Positions 1 through 7,738 of a stretch of DNA of 15,360 nt are shown one piece after another. The notes under the pieces were generated by a model, which saw only the letters and a program-made list of their open reading frames with translations, ran no database searches and was not told the origin of the DNA. Location of the stretch: the NCBI GenBank assembly GCA_002407725.1, contig DHOD01000135.1, forward strand, positions 1 through 15,360. Direction: 5' to 3'. How positions within the stretch are numbered: the first letter of the stretch is position 1; every line of letters begins with the position of its first letter. The position numbers and the translations under genes were made by a program. The DNA is from Christensenella sp. UBA5399 (lineage in GTDB: Bacteria; Bacillota; Clostridia; Christensenellales; Christensenellaceae).

Positions 1-156
1 ACAAAGATTGGGGGCAGCCCAAATGGACAACCGGCATTCAAAGAATATACCGGCCCGTTTGCGGGTGGCAAGCAATCGCTTCTATGCATATACACATTCA
101 GGCAGAGCCTTTAGGGCATATGAGAAATCTACCGGCTCAGCCGGCGGATTTCTTAT
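1..156. other. No gene recognised; one imperfect hairpin
   Basis: I find no convincing coding region here on either strand. An imperfect stem-loop sits at 123-153: the outer arms at 123-129 and 147-153 pair perfectly over 7 bp, and an inner 5-bp stem CCGGC/GCCGG encloses a three-base loop. No T tract follows it on either strand, so it is not an obvious terminator. It lies just beyond the terminator of the sugar operon and may belong to the next transcription unit outside the window. Confidence 0.4.
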
Positions 157-225
157 CAAAACAAAAAACTTACCAAATGCCAGGGCCTCCCTGCAAGATG
201 ATGCGGGGAGGCCCTGGCATTTGGT
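157..225 (-). terminator. Rho-independent terminator ending the sugar operon
   Basis: A perfect 20-bp inverted repeat (172-191 with 206-225) encloses a 14-base loop. On the minus strand the stem is followed by a T-rich run, AAGTTTTTTGTTTTG, at 157-171. It lies about 30 bases after the stop codon of the last cupin gene. The stem is GC-rich near the loop. The plus-strand flank has no T run, so termination is directed at minus-strand transcription. Confidence 0.93.
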
Positions 226-256
226 TATTATGGTATATGCCTAAGCGTGTTTACCT

Positions 257-670
257 TTATCCGCGAATCAGCTTTTGTATAATTCCGGCGGGCAGGCCCT
301 GGTAGTCGGGCAATGTTTTAAAATCTTTTTCCGGCCCCCCCGGGCAGTATATCGCCAGTAAGCGAATGGGATCCCACCCTGTGTTCTGTGTGGAATGATA
401 CATCCCGTCCGAAAGATAAACGGCATCGCCCGCTTTTACGACAAAAGGCTCTCCGTCATCCACCGTTTGCATGCCTTCCCCACTCAGGAAGAACAACAAT
501 TCGTCAGACCCCTCATGGTTGTGGCGGTCATGCCCTTTTCCGGGGAAGATCACCAGTTCCCCAACCGAAAACCCTGCCCCATCGTTTTGATCGGGGGTGG
601 TCAGCCACTTCATGATCCCCCAGTCAAATGTATCGGTTGTCAGCTTATTTTTTTCAACAAGTCCTGTCAT
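257..670 (-). CDS. Small cupin-domain protein (cupin 2)
   Basis: A 137-residue single-domain cupin with a double-stranded beta-helix fold. Cupin motif 1 is visible around residues 45-65, with candidate metal ligands His50, His52 and Glu57 in the run HDRHNHEGSDE. Motif 2 carries His92 in GMYHSTQN. Such small metal-binding cupins include sugar isomerases, epimerases, dioxygenases and ligand sensors, and the sequence alone does not decide which. An in-frame GTG at 691 and ATG at 688 exist upstream. However, AAAGGAGA lies seven bases before the ATG at 670, so I choose 670. It is the last gene of the sugar operon, 22 bases after the TIM-barrel gene and just before a strong terminator. A catalytic role on a sugar intermediate is inferred from context only. 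Confidence 0.88.
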   Translation of the reverse strand: MTGLVEKNKLTTDTFDWGIMKWLTTPDQNDGAGFSVGELVIFPGKGHDRHNHEGSDELLFFLSGEGMQTVDDGEPFVVKAGDAVYLSDGMYHSTQNTGWDPIRLLAIYCPGGPEKDFKTLPDYQGLPAGIIQKLIRG

Positions 671-692
671 GATCAAGTCTCCTTTCATCACA

Positions 693-1514
693 TTAGAGCG
701 TAATATCCTTGAACGATTTTACCTGCGCCGTGATGGCTTTCTCTGTTGGCAGGCGCTCCACGCTGGACGCCCCAAAGAAACCGACAAGGTTCTTTGTTGT
801 CGACAACACATACGCCGCATCCTCCGGCTCCGATATCGGCCCACCGTGGCAAATCACCATGATATCAGGATTCACCTTTTGCGCAGCCTTTATAATGGCC
901 TCTATCTCTACAACACACTGGTCTAGAGTTTTTGCCGTTTTGGCGCCAATGCTTCCCTTTGTTGTCAAGCCCATATGCGCAACCAGGATATCTGCCCCCG
1001 CCTTCGCCATCGCAGCCGCGTCATCGACATTAAAAACATACGGCGTAGTCAGCATATCCAATTCATGCGCAACACGGATCATTTCCACTTCCTTGTCGTA
1101 ACCCATACCTGTCTCTTCCAGGTTCTGCCGGAATACACCGTCACACAGGCCGACCGTCGGGAAATTCTGCACACCGCTAAATCCCATGGCTTTTAATTGC
1201 GTGATAAAAACATCCATCTTTCGCCGTGGGTCCGTTCCACATACGCCCGCTAAAACCGGCGTATGGTCAACCACCGGCAGCACATCCATCGCCATGTCCA
1301 CAACAATCTGGTTTGCATCGCCATAAGGCAACAGCCCCGCAAGCGACCCCCGTCCATTCATGCGAAACCTGCCAGAGTTGTAAATGATGATCATGTCCAC
1401 ACCGCCTGCTTCCGCACACTTGGCGGAAAGGCCTGTTCCCGCGCCTGCGCCCACAAGCGCTTTTTTCGCTTTAATCTGACTCCTGATATTCTTCAATACT
1501 TCCTGTCTGGTCAT
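693..1514 (-). CDS. PEP-hydrolase-like TIM-barrel protein (Tm-1 C-terminal domain homologue)
   Basis: A 273-residue protein that I recognise as the phosphoenolpyruvate hydrolase-like / predicted TIM-barrel family (PF09370). Typical features are the N-terminal [17 protein letters not shown] stretch (residues 22-38), [22 protein letters not shown] and the C-terminal [12 protein letters not shown] followed by [12 protein letters not shown]. The reaction is not settled for the family; the name is inherited annotation. In plants and fungi this domain is commonly fused behind a Tm-1/UPF0261 domain. Here it directly follows a separate gene for that domain. The ribosome binding site AAAGGAGC (1523-1530) begins inside the stop codon of the upstream gene, which points to translational coupling and a two-protein complex. 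The length is full for the family. Confidence 0.88.
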   Translation of the reverse strand: MTRQEVLKNIRSQIKAKKALVGAGAGTGLSAKCAEAGGVDMIIIYNSGRFRMNGRGSLAGLLPYGDANQIVVDMAMDVLPVVDHTPVLAGVCGTDPRRKMDVFITQLKAMGFSGVQNFPTVGLCDGVFRQNLEETGMGYDKEVEMIRVAHELDMLTTPYVFNVDDAAAMAKAGADILVAHMGLTTKGSIGAKTAKTLDQCVVEIEAIIKAAQKVNPDIMVICHGGPISEPEDAAYVLSTTKNLVGFFGASSVERLPTEKAITAQVKSFKDITL

Positions 1515-1529
1515 TGCTTTTTGCTCCTT

Positions 1530-2750
1530 TCATTTTTCTTCGATCATTTCACACAGTTTCCGGGCTGCGCTGACCGCAAAACTCTTATCATTGATGTCCG
1601 TATCCATTTCAATGATCTCGACTACGGATGGATCAATCTCCTCCCGCAGGGTATCAAACAAGATACGATCCTCTTCCTCACCAAAAAACGGTTTTCCAGG
1701 AAGGTCGTACAACGATACGCCCTTGAGCGGTATATATAGCTTTGTCTTTCCCACCTGCGACCGGTTGACCTTTTGTGCAATCACTGCGCCCAGCTGCCTG
1801 TTCTCTTCCGCAGTTGTCCGCATCAATGTAATTGTCAGGTTATGCTTATACAGATTTCGGTCTTTATATTTCTCCGGTACACTTTCAAATATGCCAAAAT
1901 TCACCATGTCAAGCGCTCCTACCGAAACTACATTAGGTATACCAGCCTTCACTGCCGCGTCCATCCGGTCGGGGCCCGCCGTAAGCACACCGCCTGCCAG
2001 TTCATCGGCAATCTCCGTTGTTGTAAGGTCCAGCACGCCTTGAATAAATCCGCCTTCGATCAGCACCTCCATCGCTTTGCCGCCCGCGCCTGTCGCATGA
2101 AACACCAGCACCTCATACCCCTGATCTTCCAGATATTCCTTTGCGTACGTGATGCAAGGCGTCGTCACGCCAAACATTGTTGCCGCAATCAATGGCTTCC
2201 CCCCGCTGATTGTCTTTTCATTTTTCACCATGCCCACAATTGCATTCGCCGCGTTGGATATTATTTTCATGGATATGCTGTTGAGCCCCGCAACATCCAC
2301 CACCGAATACATCATCGTAACATCTTTTGTCCCAACATAAGGCCGGGTATCGCCCGACGCAACCGTGGATACCTGCAGTTTGGGCACGCCAATGGGCAGG
2401 CTGGGCATCGCATAAGTTCCGATCGTCGTACCGGCCGACCCGCCAAGGCTTATCACTCCGTCTACTTTTCCTTCATCAAAAAGCTTCAGGAGGCATTTTT
2501 CTGTCCCGCGCATCATGACGTCCATAACATACCCGCGGTCACCCGACTGCACAATTTCCTCGAACGAGGCGCCTGCCGCCTGCGCCACCTGTTCGTTGGT
2601 GACATCCGCCTGCATTTTGCCGGACGACCTTTGCCCCCCTGCGTCAATCATCAGAGTGGCCACATCCGCCTCCTCTATACATTTTTTCAAGAAAGCAAAT
2701 TCATCCGCCTTGGTATCCAATGTTCCTATAACCGCAATTGTCTTCTGCAT
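1530..2750 (-). CDS. Tm-1-like ATP-binding protein (UPF0261)
   Basis: A 406-residue protein of the Tm-1-like / UPF0261 family. Hallmarks are the N-terminal IAVIGTLDTKADEF with GTLDTK at residues 9-14, ISLGGSAGTTIGTYAMP (GGSAGT at 103-108) and VFHATGAGGKAME (about 216-227). Tomato Tm-1, which inhibits tobamovirus replication, has this domain and binds ATP. The bacterial members have no firmly assigned reaction. The frame is open further upstream, but GGAGG eight bases before the ATG at 2750 fixes the start. It is paired with the TIM-barrel gene just downstream and lies in a sugar operon that lacks a recognisable kinase. An ATP-dependent activation of a sugar-derived acid or ketone is a reasonable but untested inference. 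Confidence 0.9.
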   Translation of the reverse strand: MQKTIAVIGTLDTKADEFAFLKKCIEEADVATLMIDAGGQRSSGKMQADVTNEQVAQAAGASFEEIVQSGDRGYVMDVMMRGTEKCLLKLFDEGKVDGVISLGGSAGTTIGTYAMPSLPIGVPKLQVSTVASGDTRPYVGTKDVTMMYSVVDVAGLNSISMKIISNAANAIVGMVKNEKTISGGKPLIAATMFGVTTPCITYAKEYLEDQGYEVLVFHATGAGGKAMEVLIEGGFIQGVLDLTTTEIADELAGGVLTAGPDRMDAAVKAGIPNVVSVGALDMVNFGIFESVPEKYKDRNLYKHNLTITLMRTTAEENRQLGAVIAQKVNRSQVGKTKLYIPLKGVSLYDLPGKPFFGEEEDRILFDTLREEIDPSVVEIIEMDTDINDKSFAVSAARKLCEMIEEK

Positions 2751-2796
2751 TTTACGTGCCTCCATCCCCATGATCAGGAGCTTATAGCATAATTGC

Positions 2797-2833
2797 GGAA
2801 ACATCGGGAGGTTCCTACCGTCCCGATATTTCC
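2797..2833 (-). other. Intercistronic stem-loop between isomerase and Tm-1-like genes
   Basis: The arms at 2797-2809 and 2821-2833 pair over 13 bp with one G-U, around an 11-base loop whose ends (GGT/ACC) can pair further. No T run follows on the minus strand, so it is more likely an RNA-processing or stability element than a terminator. The rest of the 206-base gap (2751-2956) is AT-rich on the upstream side of the hairpin. It contains no gene that I can support. Confidence 0.6.
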
Positions 2834-2956
2834 TTCGCTCTCATATATAACTTAATTTATTGAAATACTTTTCCGTTCCAACCCCATACCACCCCAATCC
2901 CCAACCCAAAGCAGAATGTCGTTACTGTACTTTGAATCAGAGATTGGTATCAGCCA

Positions 2957-4357
2957 TTATATTTCCACGTACTCGATCCCCAATATGTTGCACAGAAATT
3001 CGAGTTTACGCGTATGGTCGCCACTCCACAGCACCTGGTGATGTGTGCCACCATAACGCAACCATTTATCCATTGCAGCTTTTACGCCAATCTCCGGCTT
3101 ATAGAATGTAAAGTTCATCGGGATACCCGGGATTTCGTGCTGGTCATCCAGCACATTGCCCCGCATAACCACAAGGCGCATATAATCTCCGGAAATGGGA
3201 ACCAACGATGCCGCCGTCGCAAAACCCGGCTCGGCGCTGAACACCGGCGTGGGCGGGTTGTCCTTGTCGCCAATGTCAAGCGGACGGTCAATCAGCTTGA
3301 CCGGGCGGTCTTTGCGCGCCACTTTCCAGTTGCCCTCGCCCATATGGCTGAACATGCAGGCATCCCGGCCAAAATCAAGCGAATACATTTCTGTAAAGTG
3401 CGAATCGCCAATCAGCAGGTTTCCCATCACGCCAAGCGCCATCACATGTACGTCGCCTTCCGCCGAATACGCATATCCCTTTGCCATCATGTTGCTGGCA
3501 GCAAGTATCGGCAGTTGATCCAGGCGTCCGTCCTCTTCATAAATCGCGAAGTTTGCGGAGAACCCGTCATAGTTTTTAGATGCCAGGAATTTTTCGAACG
3601 CAACCTGAAGCTTAGCCGCATAACGGTGATTTTTCTCGGGTATATCCGCCTGCACGTCAAAATTCTTATAATCCTCGGCAACCTGCACATCAATTTCCGC
3701 TTCTGTGACTTCGTCCATCAACTGGACAACCTGGCCAATTCCCTCATGCAGCACTTCGATGCCCAACTTCTGAAAATACGCCACCTCGTCGCCCAAAATA
3801 TCACCCATATTCTGCATCTTTTGCATCAACGCAAGGCGTACCTTTGTCATCTCACGCGCGGTGTTTGCCGCCTGGGCCCAATCTGCTACAAATGACTTAA
3901 AACGTTCGCTTTTCCAATCTTCAGTAATGATAGCCGGTTCATAGCCAAGCCGCATCAACATATTGGATGTGTCCTGGATGCCATGGATACCCTGGTTTGT
4001 GGTCAACAGGCTCCAGTTCCAATCATCGGTCACATCAGGCAACGGCTGGATGTTCGCCAATAGCACCGGTAAATTGTTATTCTTGAATGCCTGTGCCAGA
4101 CGCAGTCCGGGTGCATACAGCAGATTGACCACCATGATCCCGTCCAGTTCCTGATCATTAAAATACTTCACGATGCGCTCCGTATCGGCGCGAACTTTGG
4201 AAATCCCCGGAAAATCGATATCGACGACATCCTTAAGCTGATTGATGATATCGGCAACAAATTTTTCTTCATATTCTGGAATTTCAGGCTGCGACTTATC
4301 ATACAGCCCCTGCATCATACCCAGCAATCCAATCTTGGGTTTGTGTTTTCTTAACAT
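2957..4357 (-). CDS. L-fucose/L-arabinose isomerase family protein
   Basis: A 466-residue cytoplasmic protein of the arabinose/fucose isomerase superfamily, which interconverts aldoses and ketoses with a divalent metal. The C-terminal half carries the family layout: FTEMYSLDF with Glu323, FSHMGEGNW with Glu341, and the near-terminal GGTHHQVLWSG with His439/His440. By my recalled alignment to E. coli AraA these match Glu306, Glu333 and His450. The fourth AraA residue, His350 in QHLGIGGK, appears to be Pro359 in RPLDIGDK. The active site is therefore altered and the substrate is probably not plain arabinose. GGAGG eight bases before the ATG supports the start. It follows the dehydrogenase gene after 172 bases that contain a perfect hairpin. 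The family call is firm, the substrate unknown. Confidence 0.88.
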   Translation of the reverse strand: MLRKHKPKIGLLGMMQGLYDKSQPEIPEYEEKFVADIINQLKDVVDIDFPGISKVRADTERIVKYFNDQELDGIMVVNLLYAPGLRLAQAFKNNNLPVLLANIQPLPDVTDDWNWSLLTTNQGIHGIQDTSNMLMRLGYEPAIITEDWKSERFKSFVADWAQAANTAREMTKVRLALMQKMQNMGDILGDEVAYFQKLGIEVLHEGIGQVVQLMDEVTEAEIDVQVAEDYKNFDVQADIPEKNHRYAAKLQVAFEKFLASKNYDGFSANFAIYEEDGRLDQLPILAASNMMAKGYAYSAEGDVHVMALGVMGNLLIGDSHFTEMYSLDFGRDACMFSHMGEGNWKVARKDRPVKLIDRPLDIGDKDNPPTPVFSAEPGFATAASLVPISGDYMRLVVMRGNVLDDQHEIPGIPMNFTFYKPEIGVKAAMDKWLRYGGTHHQVLWSGDHTRKLEFLCNILGIEYVEI

Positions 4358-4440
4358 CTCTTTTGCCTCCGTGTCCTCGAGCCTAAGTTATGCAATCATT
4401 GGTCCAAATACTGTTTTTTCGAACACTAACCATACTTGCC

Positions 4441-4470
4441 TGATACAGGCTGCTTTTGCAGCCTGTATCA
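4441..4470 (-). other. Perfect intercistronic hairpin between dehydrogenase and isomerase genes
   Basis: A perfect 13-bp stem, TGATACAGGCTGC paired with GCAGCCTGTATCA, around a 4-base loop. Neither strand has a T run after it, so it does not look like a normal terminator. It probably stabilises or delimits mRNA segments within the operon. The rest of the 4358-4529 gap shows no gene. Confidence 0.7.
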
Positions 4471-4529
4471 ACACAAGTGTTGGATGAAAAAGAAGATATT
4501 TGGGTCAGAAATTTATGCGCTTGGCTCGA

Positions 4530-5714
4530 TTAATAAATTATATCCATCTTTTTGCCAGCCTTGGACGCATCACCCAGCGTTTCAAGGATCACGGCTACTT
4601 TATAACCATCTTCAAATGTCGCGCAGTAGGGCGCAACATCCTTGTCGTTGGCCACACAATCCAGGAAGTGTGCAAGCAGGTTGATATGCCCGTGCTCCCA
4701 GCCTGTGTTGTGTCCGCTGGGCCACCACACATCCATGAACGGATGATTGGCGCTGGCATGCGTTACCGAAACATTGGTGAACCCCACCACTTCTTCCACA
4801 GGTGTCTTCTTCAAATGCACTTTCAGGTATGTCGGATCCTCCAGATCCCACGCCAGCGATCCTTCCGTACCGTAAATCTCCCAGTAAAGCTGGTTATAAC
4901 GGCCTTTGGCCACGCTAAGACTTTCATATGTGCCTGTTGCGCCGTTGCCGAATTCTACCAGCGCGCGCATGCCGTCATCAAGCACAACCTTTTTGCCACC
5001 CCGTGTTGCGGCGTACGGGCGAATGTCACCCATAATGTTCTTTACTTCGCCTACAAGGAACCGGGACTGGTCGATCATGTGCGATGCAAGCCCTTGCGCA
5101 CTACCCGACATGTTTTGGTACCAAACCTGGTCAAGCGGAGCGTCAAGCGGCAGGCCGTACTCCTGGTGATAACGACCATAGAAGTGAACGATGTCGCCGA
5201 TCGCACCTTTGTTGATCAGTTCCCACGCCAGCCTTACAGCAGGGATAAACCTGTAGTTAAAGGTCACGCAATGCTTGACTTTTGCCTGTGTGACCGCATC
5301 AAGCATCCTTTTTGCAGATTCACGCCCAACCGTCATGGGTTTTTCGCATACAACATGCTTACCCGCCTTTGCAGCGTCAATACACGGCTGCTCGTGCAAG
5401 TTGTCGGGGGCAACATCGTCGAATACCTGTACCGCAGGGTCTTTGATCATGTCTTCCCAGCCTACATAAGCTTTCTCGTAGCCGTACCTTGCCGCGGCGG
5501 ATTTTGCATTTTCCAGTGAGGAAGCGCTGATTGCAGCCAGCTTGGGAATGTAATTAGATTCATACATATATCCAATTTTCTTGAATGCGTTCGAATGGGC
5601 TTTTCCCATGAATCCGCGTCCAAACATGCCTATGCCAATTTCCTTCCGGGGCTGTGTGGCGTCCCAGTTGCTATAACCGATTCCCACATCTTTTGCTTGT
5701 TCATTCTCAGCCAT
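4530..5714 (-). CDS. Gfo/Idh/MocA family NAD(P)-dependent oxidoreductase
   Basis: A 394-residue dehydrogenase of the glucose-fructose oxidoreductase / inositol dehydrogenase / MocA family. After a roughly 25-residue extension comes the Rossmann nucleotide-binding motif GMFGRGFMG (residues 29-37). The conserved CEKPMT follows, with Glu124-Lys125-Pro126. The C-terminal substrate domain has SHMIDQSRF, where His212 and Asp215 are the expected catalytic pair. Members oxidise a hydroxyl of a sugar, inositol or sugar derivative with NAD(P). GGAGG upstream of the ATG supports the start. It lies between cupin 1 and the isomerase in the sugar operon, and a possible internal promoter precedes it. Family certain, substrate unknown. 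Confidence 0.93.
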   Translation of the reverse strand: MAENEQAKDVGIGYSNWDATQPRKEIGIGMFGRGFMGKAHSNAFKKIGYMYESNYIPKLAAISASSLENAKSAAARYGYEKAYVGWEDMIKDPAVQVFDDVAPDNLHEQPCIDAAKAGKHVVCEKPMTVGRESAKRMLDAVTQAKVKHCVTFNYRFIPAVRLAWELINKGAIGDIVHFYGRYHQEYGLPLDAPLDQVWYQNMSGSAQGLASHMIDQSRFLVGEVKNIMGDIRPYAATRGGKKVVLDDGMRALVEFGNGATGTYESLSVAKGRYNQLYWEIYGTEGSLAWDLEDPTYLKVHLKKTPVEEVVGFTNVSVTHASANHPFMDVWWPSGHNTGWEHGHINLLAHFLDCVANDKDVAPYCATFEDGYKVAVILETLGDASKAGKKMDIIY

Positions 5715-5822
5715 TTTCTTTTCCTCCTATTTTTTCAATTAGGCAAGTATTTCTTTTGTTATCATAAATGCCCGATTACAGCATTTTGTTTTTATAGTAT
5801 CGATTGCAGGACGATGACGCAG

Positions 5823-5850
5823 ATTGTATATTCACTTTGTGCACTGCCAA
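5823..5850 (-). promoter_or_regulatory. Possible internal promoter before the dehydrogenase gene
   Basis: On the minus strand TTGGCA (5845-5850) is followed after 16 bases by TACAAT (5823-5828), each one mismatch from the sigma-A consensus. Transcription would start about 100 bases before the dehydrogenase ATG. The gap 5715-5904 holds no gene. A secondary start inside the operon is plausible, but the evidence is sequence match alone. Confidence 0.4.
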
Positions 5851-5904
5851 AAGCAGAGTCGTCTGTGCCATCGCCCTGATTCAATCAAGCGTTTTGATTT
5901 GTTA

Positions 5905-6336
5905 CTATTCGTTTATCCATTGCCTGGGTGTCAGGCCTGCGCAGATTGCCAAGAAGATGCAGTCGCCCTTGCCAATGTTCTCAAAAGAATGGGAACCGCC
6001 TGAACGCATAAGGATCGCTTCGTTCGGGCCCGCTTCGTATGTCTCTTCAGTGCCGTCGGGGTTCTTGATTACCATTCTCCCCTTGCCTTCCATAACATAG
6101 TAATATTCTTCGTTTGTCCCATGGGGATGCGAACCGCAGATCGCGCCCTCCGCCAGGCTGCACCAGTTGCAGAAAAGCATATTGGACTGAAAATCATTGT
6201 TTCCTTTGATTGACTCGATATCGGGATCGCGGCCAAGAATAACCGCTACGTCCATATGGCCCTTGCCACCGGCAAAGTCCTCACCGCTAAGCATCTCAGC
6301 TTCTTTTAATCCACGTTTTACATTTTGATTTTTCAT
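5905..6336 (-). CDS. Cupin-domain protein (cupin 1)
   Basis: A 143-residue single-domain cupin. Motif 1 reads GSHPHGTNEEYYYVMEGKG, with candidate metal ligands His70, His72 and Glu76 or Glu77. Motif 2 reads GPNEAILMRSGGSHSFEN with His116. It has no membrane segment or signal peptide, so it acts in the cytoplasm. A TTG two codons upstream is in frame, but GGAGG (6344-6348) sits seven bases from the ATG at 6336, which I take as the start. The gene follows the substrate-binding protein after a hairpin and precedes the dehydrogenase. It differs from the operon's other cupin in its N-terminal segment and motif spacing, so the two are not recent duplicates. A role as isomerase, epimerase or oxygenase on the transported compound is inference. 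Confidence 0.88.
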   Translation of the reverse strand: MKNQNVKRGLKEAEMLSGEDFAGGKGHMDVAVILGRDPDIESIKGNNDFQSNMLFCNWCSLAEGAICGSHPHGTNEEYYYVMEGKGRMVIKNPDGTEETYEAGPNEAILMRSGGSHSFENIGKGDCIFLAICAGLTPRQWINE

Positions 6337-6360
6337 AACCAAACCTCCAAAAATTTTGTT

Positions 6361-6411
6361 GATCGTTTAATCGTTTTTGCCACTCGAGATTCCCTGTTGT
6401 TCAAAAGAACA
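6361..6411. promoter_or_regulatory. Candidate regulatory sites before cupin 1
   Basis: Two motifs stand out. At 6398-6411, TGTTCAAAAGAACA is a palindrome with GTTC/GAAC half-sites like those of the operators at 10411 and 11687, but with a four-base AT centre instead of ACGT. At 6361-6378 the minus strand reads AAAAACGATTAAACGATC, which resembles the AAAACGATTT elements in the transporter leader. Either could regulate a secondary transcript, though no clear promoter is seen. Confidence 0.3.
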
Positions 6412-6435
6412 CTTGCTTAATAAAACTTTCATTTG

Positions 6436-6470
6436 ATTCCCTGCCGCACCTGTGTGGTACGGCAGGGAAT
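6436..6470 (-). terminator. Strong hairpin after the substrate-binding protein gene; partial terminator or mRNA stabiliser
   Basis: The arms ATTCCCTGCCGCACC (6436-6450) and GGTACGGCAGGGAAT (6456-6470) pair over 15 positions with one mismatch and a five-base loop. The hairpin lies 14 bases after the lipoprotein stop. The minus-strand sequence after it has only a short TTTT some ten bases on, so termination would be weak. Hairpins here often protect the abundant binding-protein message and lower expression of the genes that follow. Confidence 0.6.
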
Positions 6471-6484
6471 GTTTGTTCTGATGG

Positions 6485-7666
6485 TTATGCGCTCTTTGCA
6501 CCGTTGAGTTCCACCATTCCGCTCCAGTCAGGATCTGTCGATCCGCTGTCTTCCATCGCGGTTACATCGATGCCCGTCATATCTTCGGCAACCCATGAAA
6601 GATATTCGACCTCGTCCTTATAGGGAAGTACAACCACTGTCTCTACAGTATCGCTATCTACAACAACATAGGGGCATTTTACGTATTTGGGGAACGGAAC
6701 GTCTTCCAGATACGCTTTGATCTGCTGGAACACGATCTCGCCCTCCGCTGTCGCAGGGCAGGAAACCGTCATCAGTTTGGGATTGGTCATGATTTCGTCT
6801 ACTGTCTCTTCGTATCCGTTCTCTGTTGCAATCCAGTATTGGTCCTCAAACCCGGCAATCGCCTTCTGCACGCCCAGAAGCATCGCCTCGTTTGCAGCCA
6901 GTATGCCGTCAAAATCGCCGCCCGTCTTGGACATGGCATCCTGCATAACCGTCACTGCCTGGTCTGTCTGCCACTGGCCTGTCTGGTTGTATATGATATT
7001 CTCGTCAAAGACTTCCTGTGCTGTTTTGCCAAAGAGCTCGCCCCATTTGTCAAGGAATCCAAGCCGCATCAACTCTGTTGTGCCTTGGCCATACGCACCC
7101 TCTATCAGTACAAATGTAGCATCTGGATTGTTTTCTGTTTTCTCAGCCATCCACTCGGCCCACGCTTCACCAACCTGGTACCATGCGCCCGAGCAGCTTG
7201 CGGTTACGCCTTCTGTGTCATCGGGGAGTGTTGTTACAAAGAACATGGGGATATTTGCTTCATATGCCAGTTTAGCACACGCAGCGCCATTTGACGACGT
7301 AACATCGTTGAGTACGATAATGTCCACGCCTTTGGCGATCATATCCTGTACGTTATTTGTCTCTTTCTTGGGGTCATAGTCGGACGCTGTCTTCGTGACA
7401 TTCCAGCCTTCCGCCTCTGCAAGCGCCTCAAACACGCGGTAGCTCTGCTCATAATAGATATCGGGGCCGGAAAGGATGTACCCAACTTCCAATGCGTCAC
7501 CACTTGCCGCGGGCTCTTCCGCCGCTTCCGTCTCAGTCGCAGCAGCTTCTTCCGCCGCCGGTGCTTCCGGTGCCGCTGTCTCTGTTGCAGCAGGCGTGGA
7601 GCAACTTGCCACCAACACTGCCACAAACATCACAACTACTACCATCATTAATACTCTTTTTTTCAT
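6485..7666 (-). CDS. Sugar ABC transporter substrate-binding lipoprotein
   Basis: A 393-residue extracellular lipoprotein. The signal peptide has a long hydrophobic core and a lipobox VASC with the lipidated Cys22. Residues 23-57 form a low-complexity Ala/Glu/Thr/Pro linker that tethers the binding domain to the membrane. The mature part is a type-1 periplasmic-binding fold of the ribose/galactose class, with VGYILSGPDIYYEQSYRVF at the start and DIIVLNDVTSSNGAACAKLA in the first lobe. It captures the substrate and hands it to the permease. AGGAGG upstream of the ATG is close to ideal. It is encoded after the ATPase and permease, unlike many ribose operons where order varies. The ligand cannot be read from the sequence. 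Confidence 0.93.
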   Translation of the reverse strand: MKKRVLMMVVVVMFVAVLVASCSTPAATETAAPEAPAAEEAAATETEAAEEPAASGDALEVGYILSGPDIYYEQSYRVFEALAEAEGWNVTKTASDYDPKKETNNVQDMIAKGVDIIVLNDVTSSNGAACAKLAYEANIPMFFVTTLPDDTEGVTASCSGAWYQVGEAWAEWMAEKTENNPDATFVLIEGAYGQGTTELMRLGFLDKWGELFGKTAQEVFDENIIYNQTGQWQTDQAVTVMQDAMSKTGGDFDGILAANEAMLLGVQKAIAGFEDQYWIATENGYEETVDEIMTNPKLMTVSCPATAEGEIVFQQIKAYLEDVPFPKYVKCPYVVVDSDTVETVVVLPYKDEVEYLSWVAEDMTGIDVTAMEDSGSTDPDWSGMVELNGAKSA

Positions 7667-7738
7667 CTTTTCTCCTCCTGTTCTTTTTGACGCTTTATGC
7701 GCCTTAGAAATATGCGTGCAGGCTTTTGCCAGTACTGA

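Noticed and set aside
8..244. 78-residue plus-strand frame at the left edge.
   Set aside because: Its second half is the terminator inverted repeat read as codons, it has no convincing ribosome site, and it opposes the direction of every supported gene.
1773..2792. 339-residue plus-strand frame opposite the Tm-1-like gene.
   Set aside because: Rich in His, Arg and Cys with no domain pattern, as expected for an antisense shadow of a real gene.
2957..4357. Assigning the isomerase as araA.
   Set aside because: Three active-site positions match but the expected histidine at the fourth appears changed, and the neighbours include no ribulokinase or ribulose-phosphate epimerase.
4500..5519. 339-residue plus-strand frame opposite the Gfo/Idh dehydrogenase gene.
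   Set aside because: Antisense to a gene with clear Rossmann and EKP motifs, with no recognisable domain of its own.
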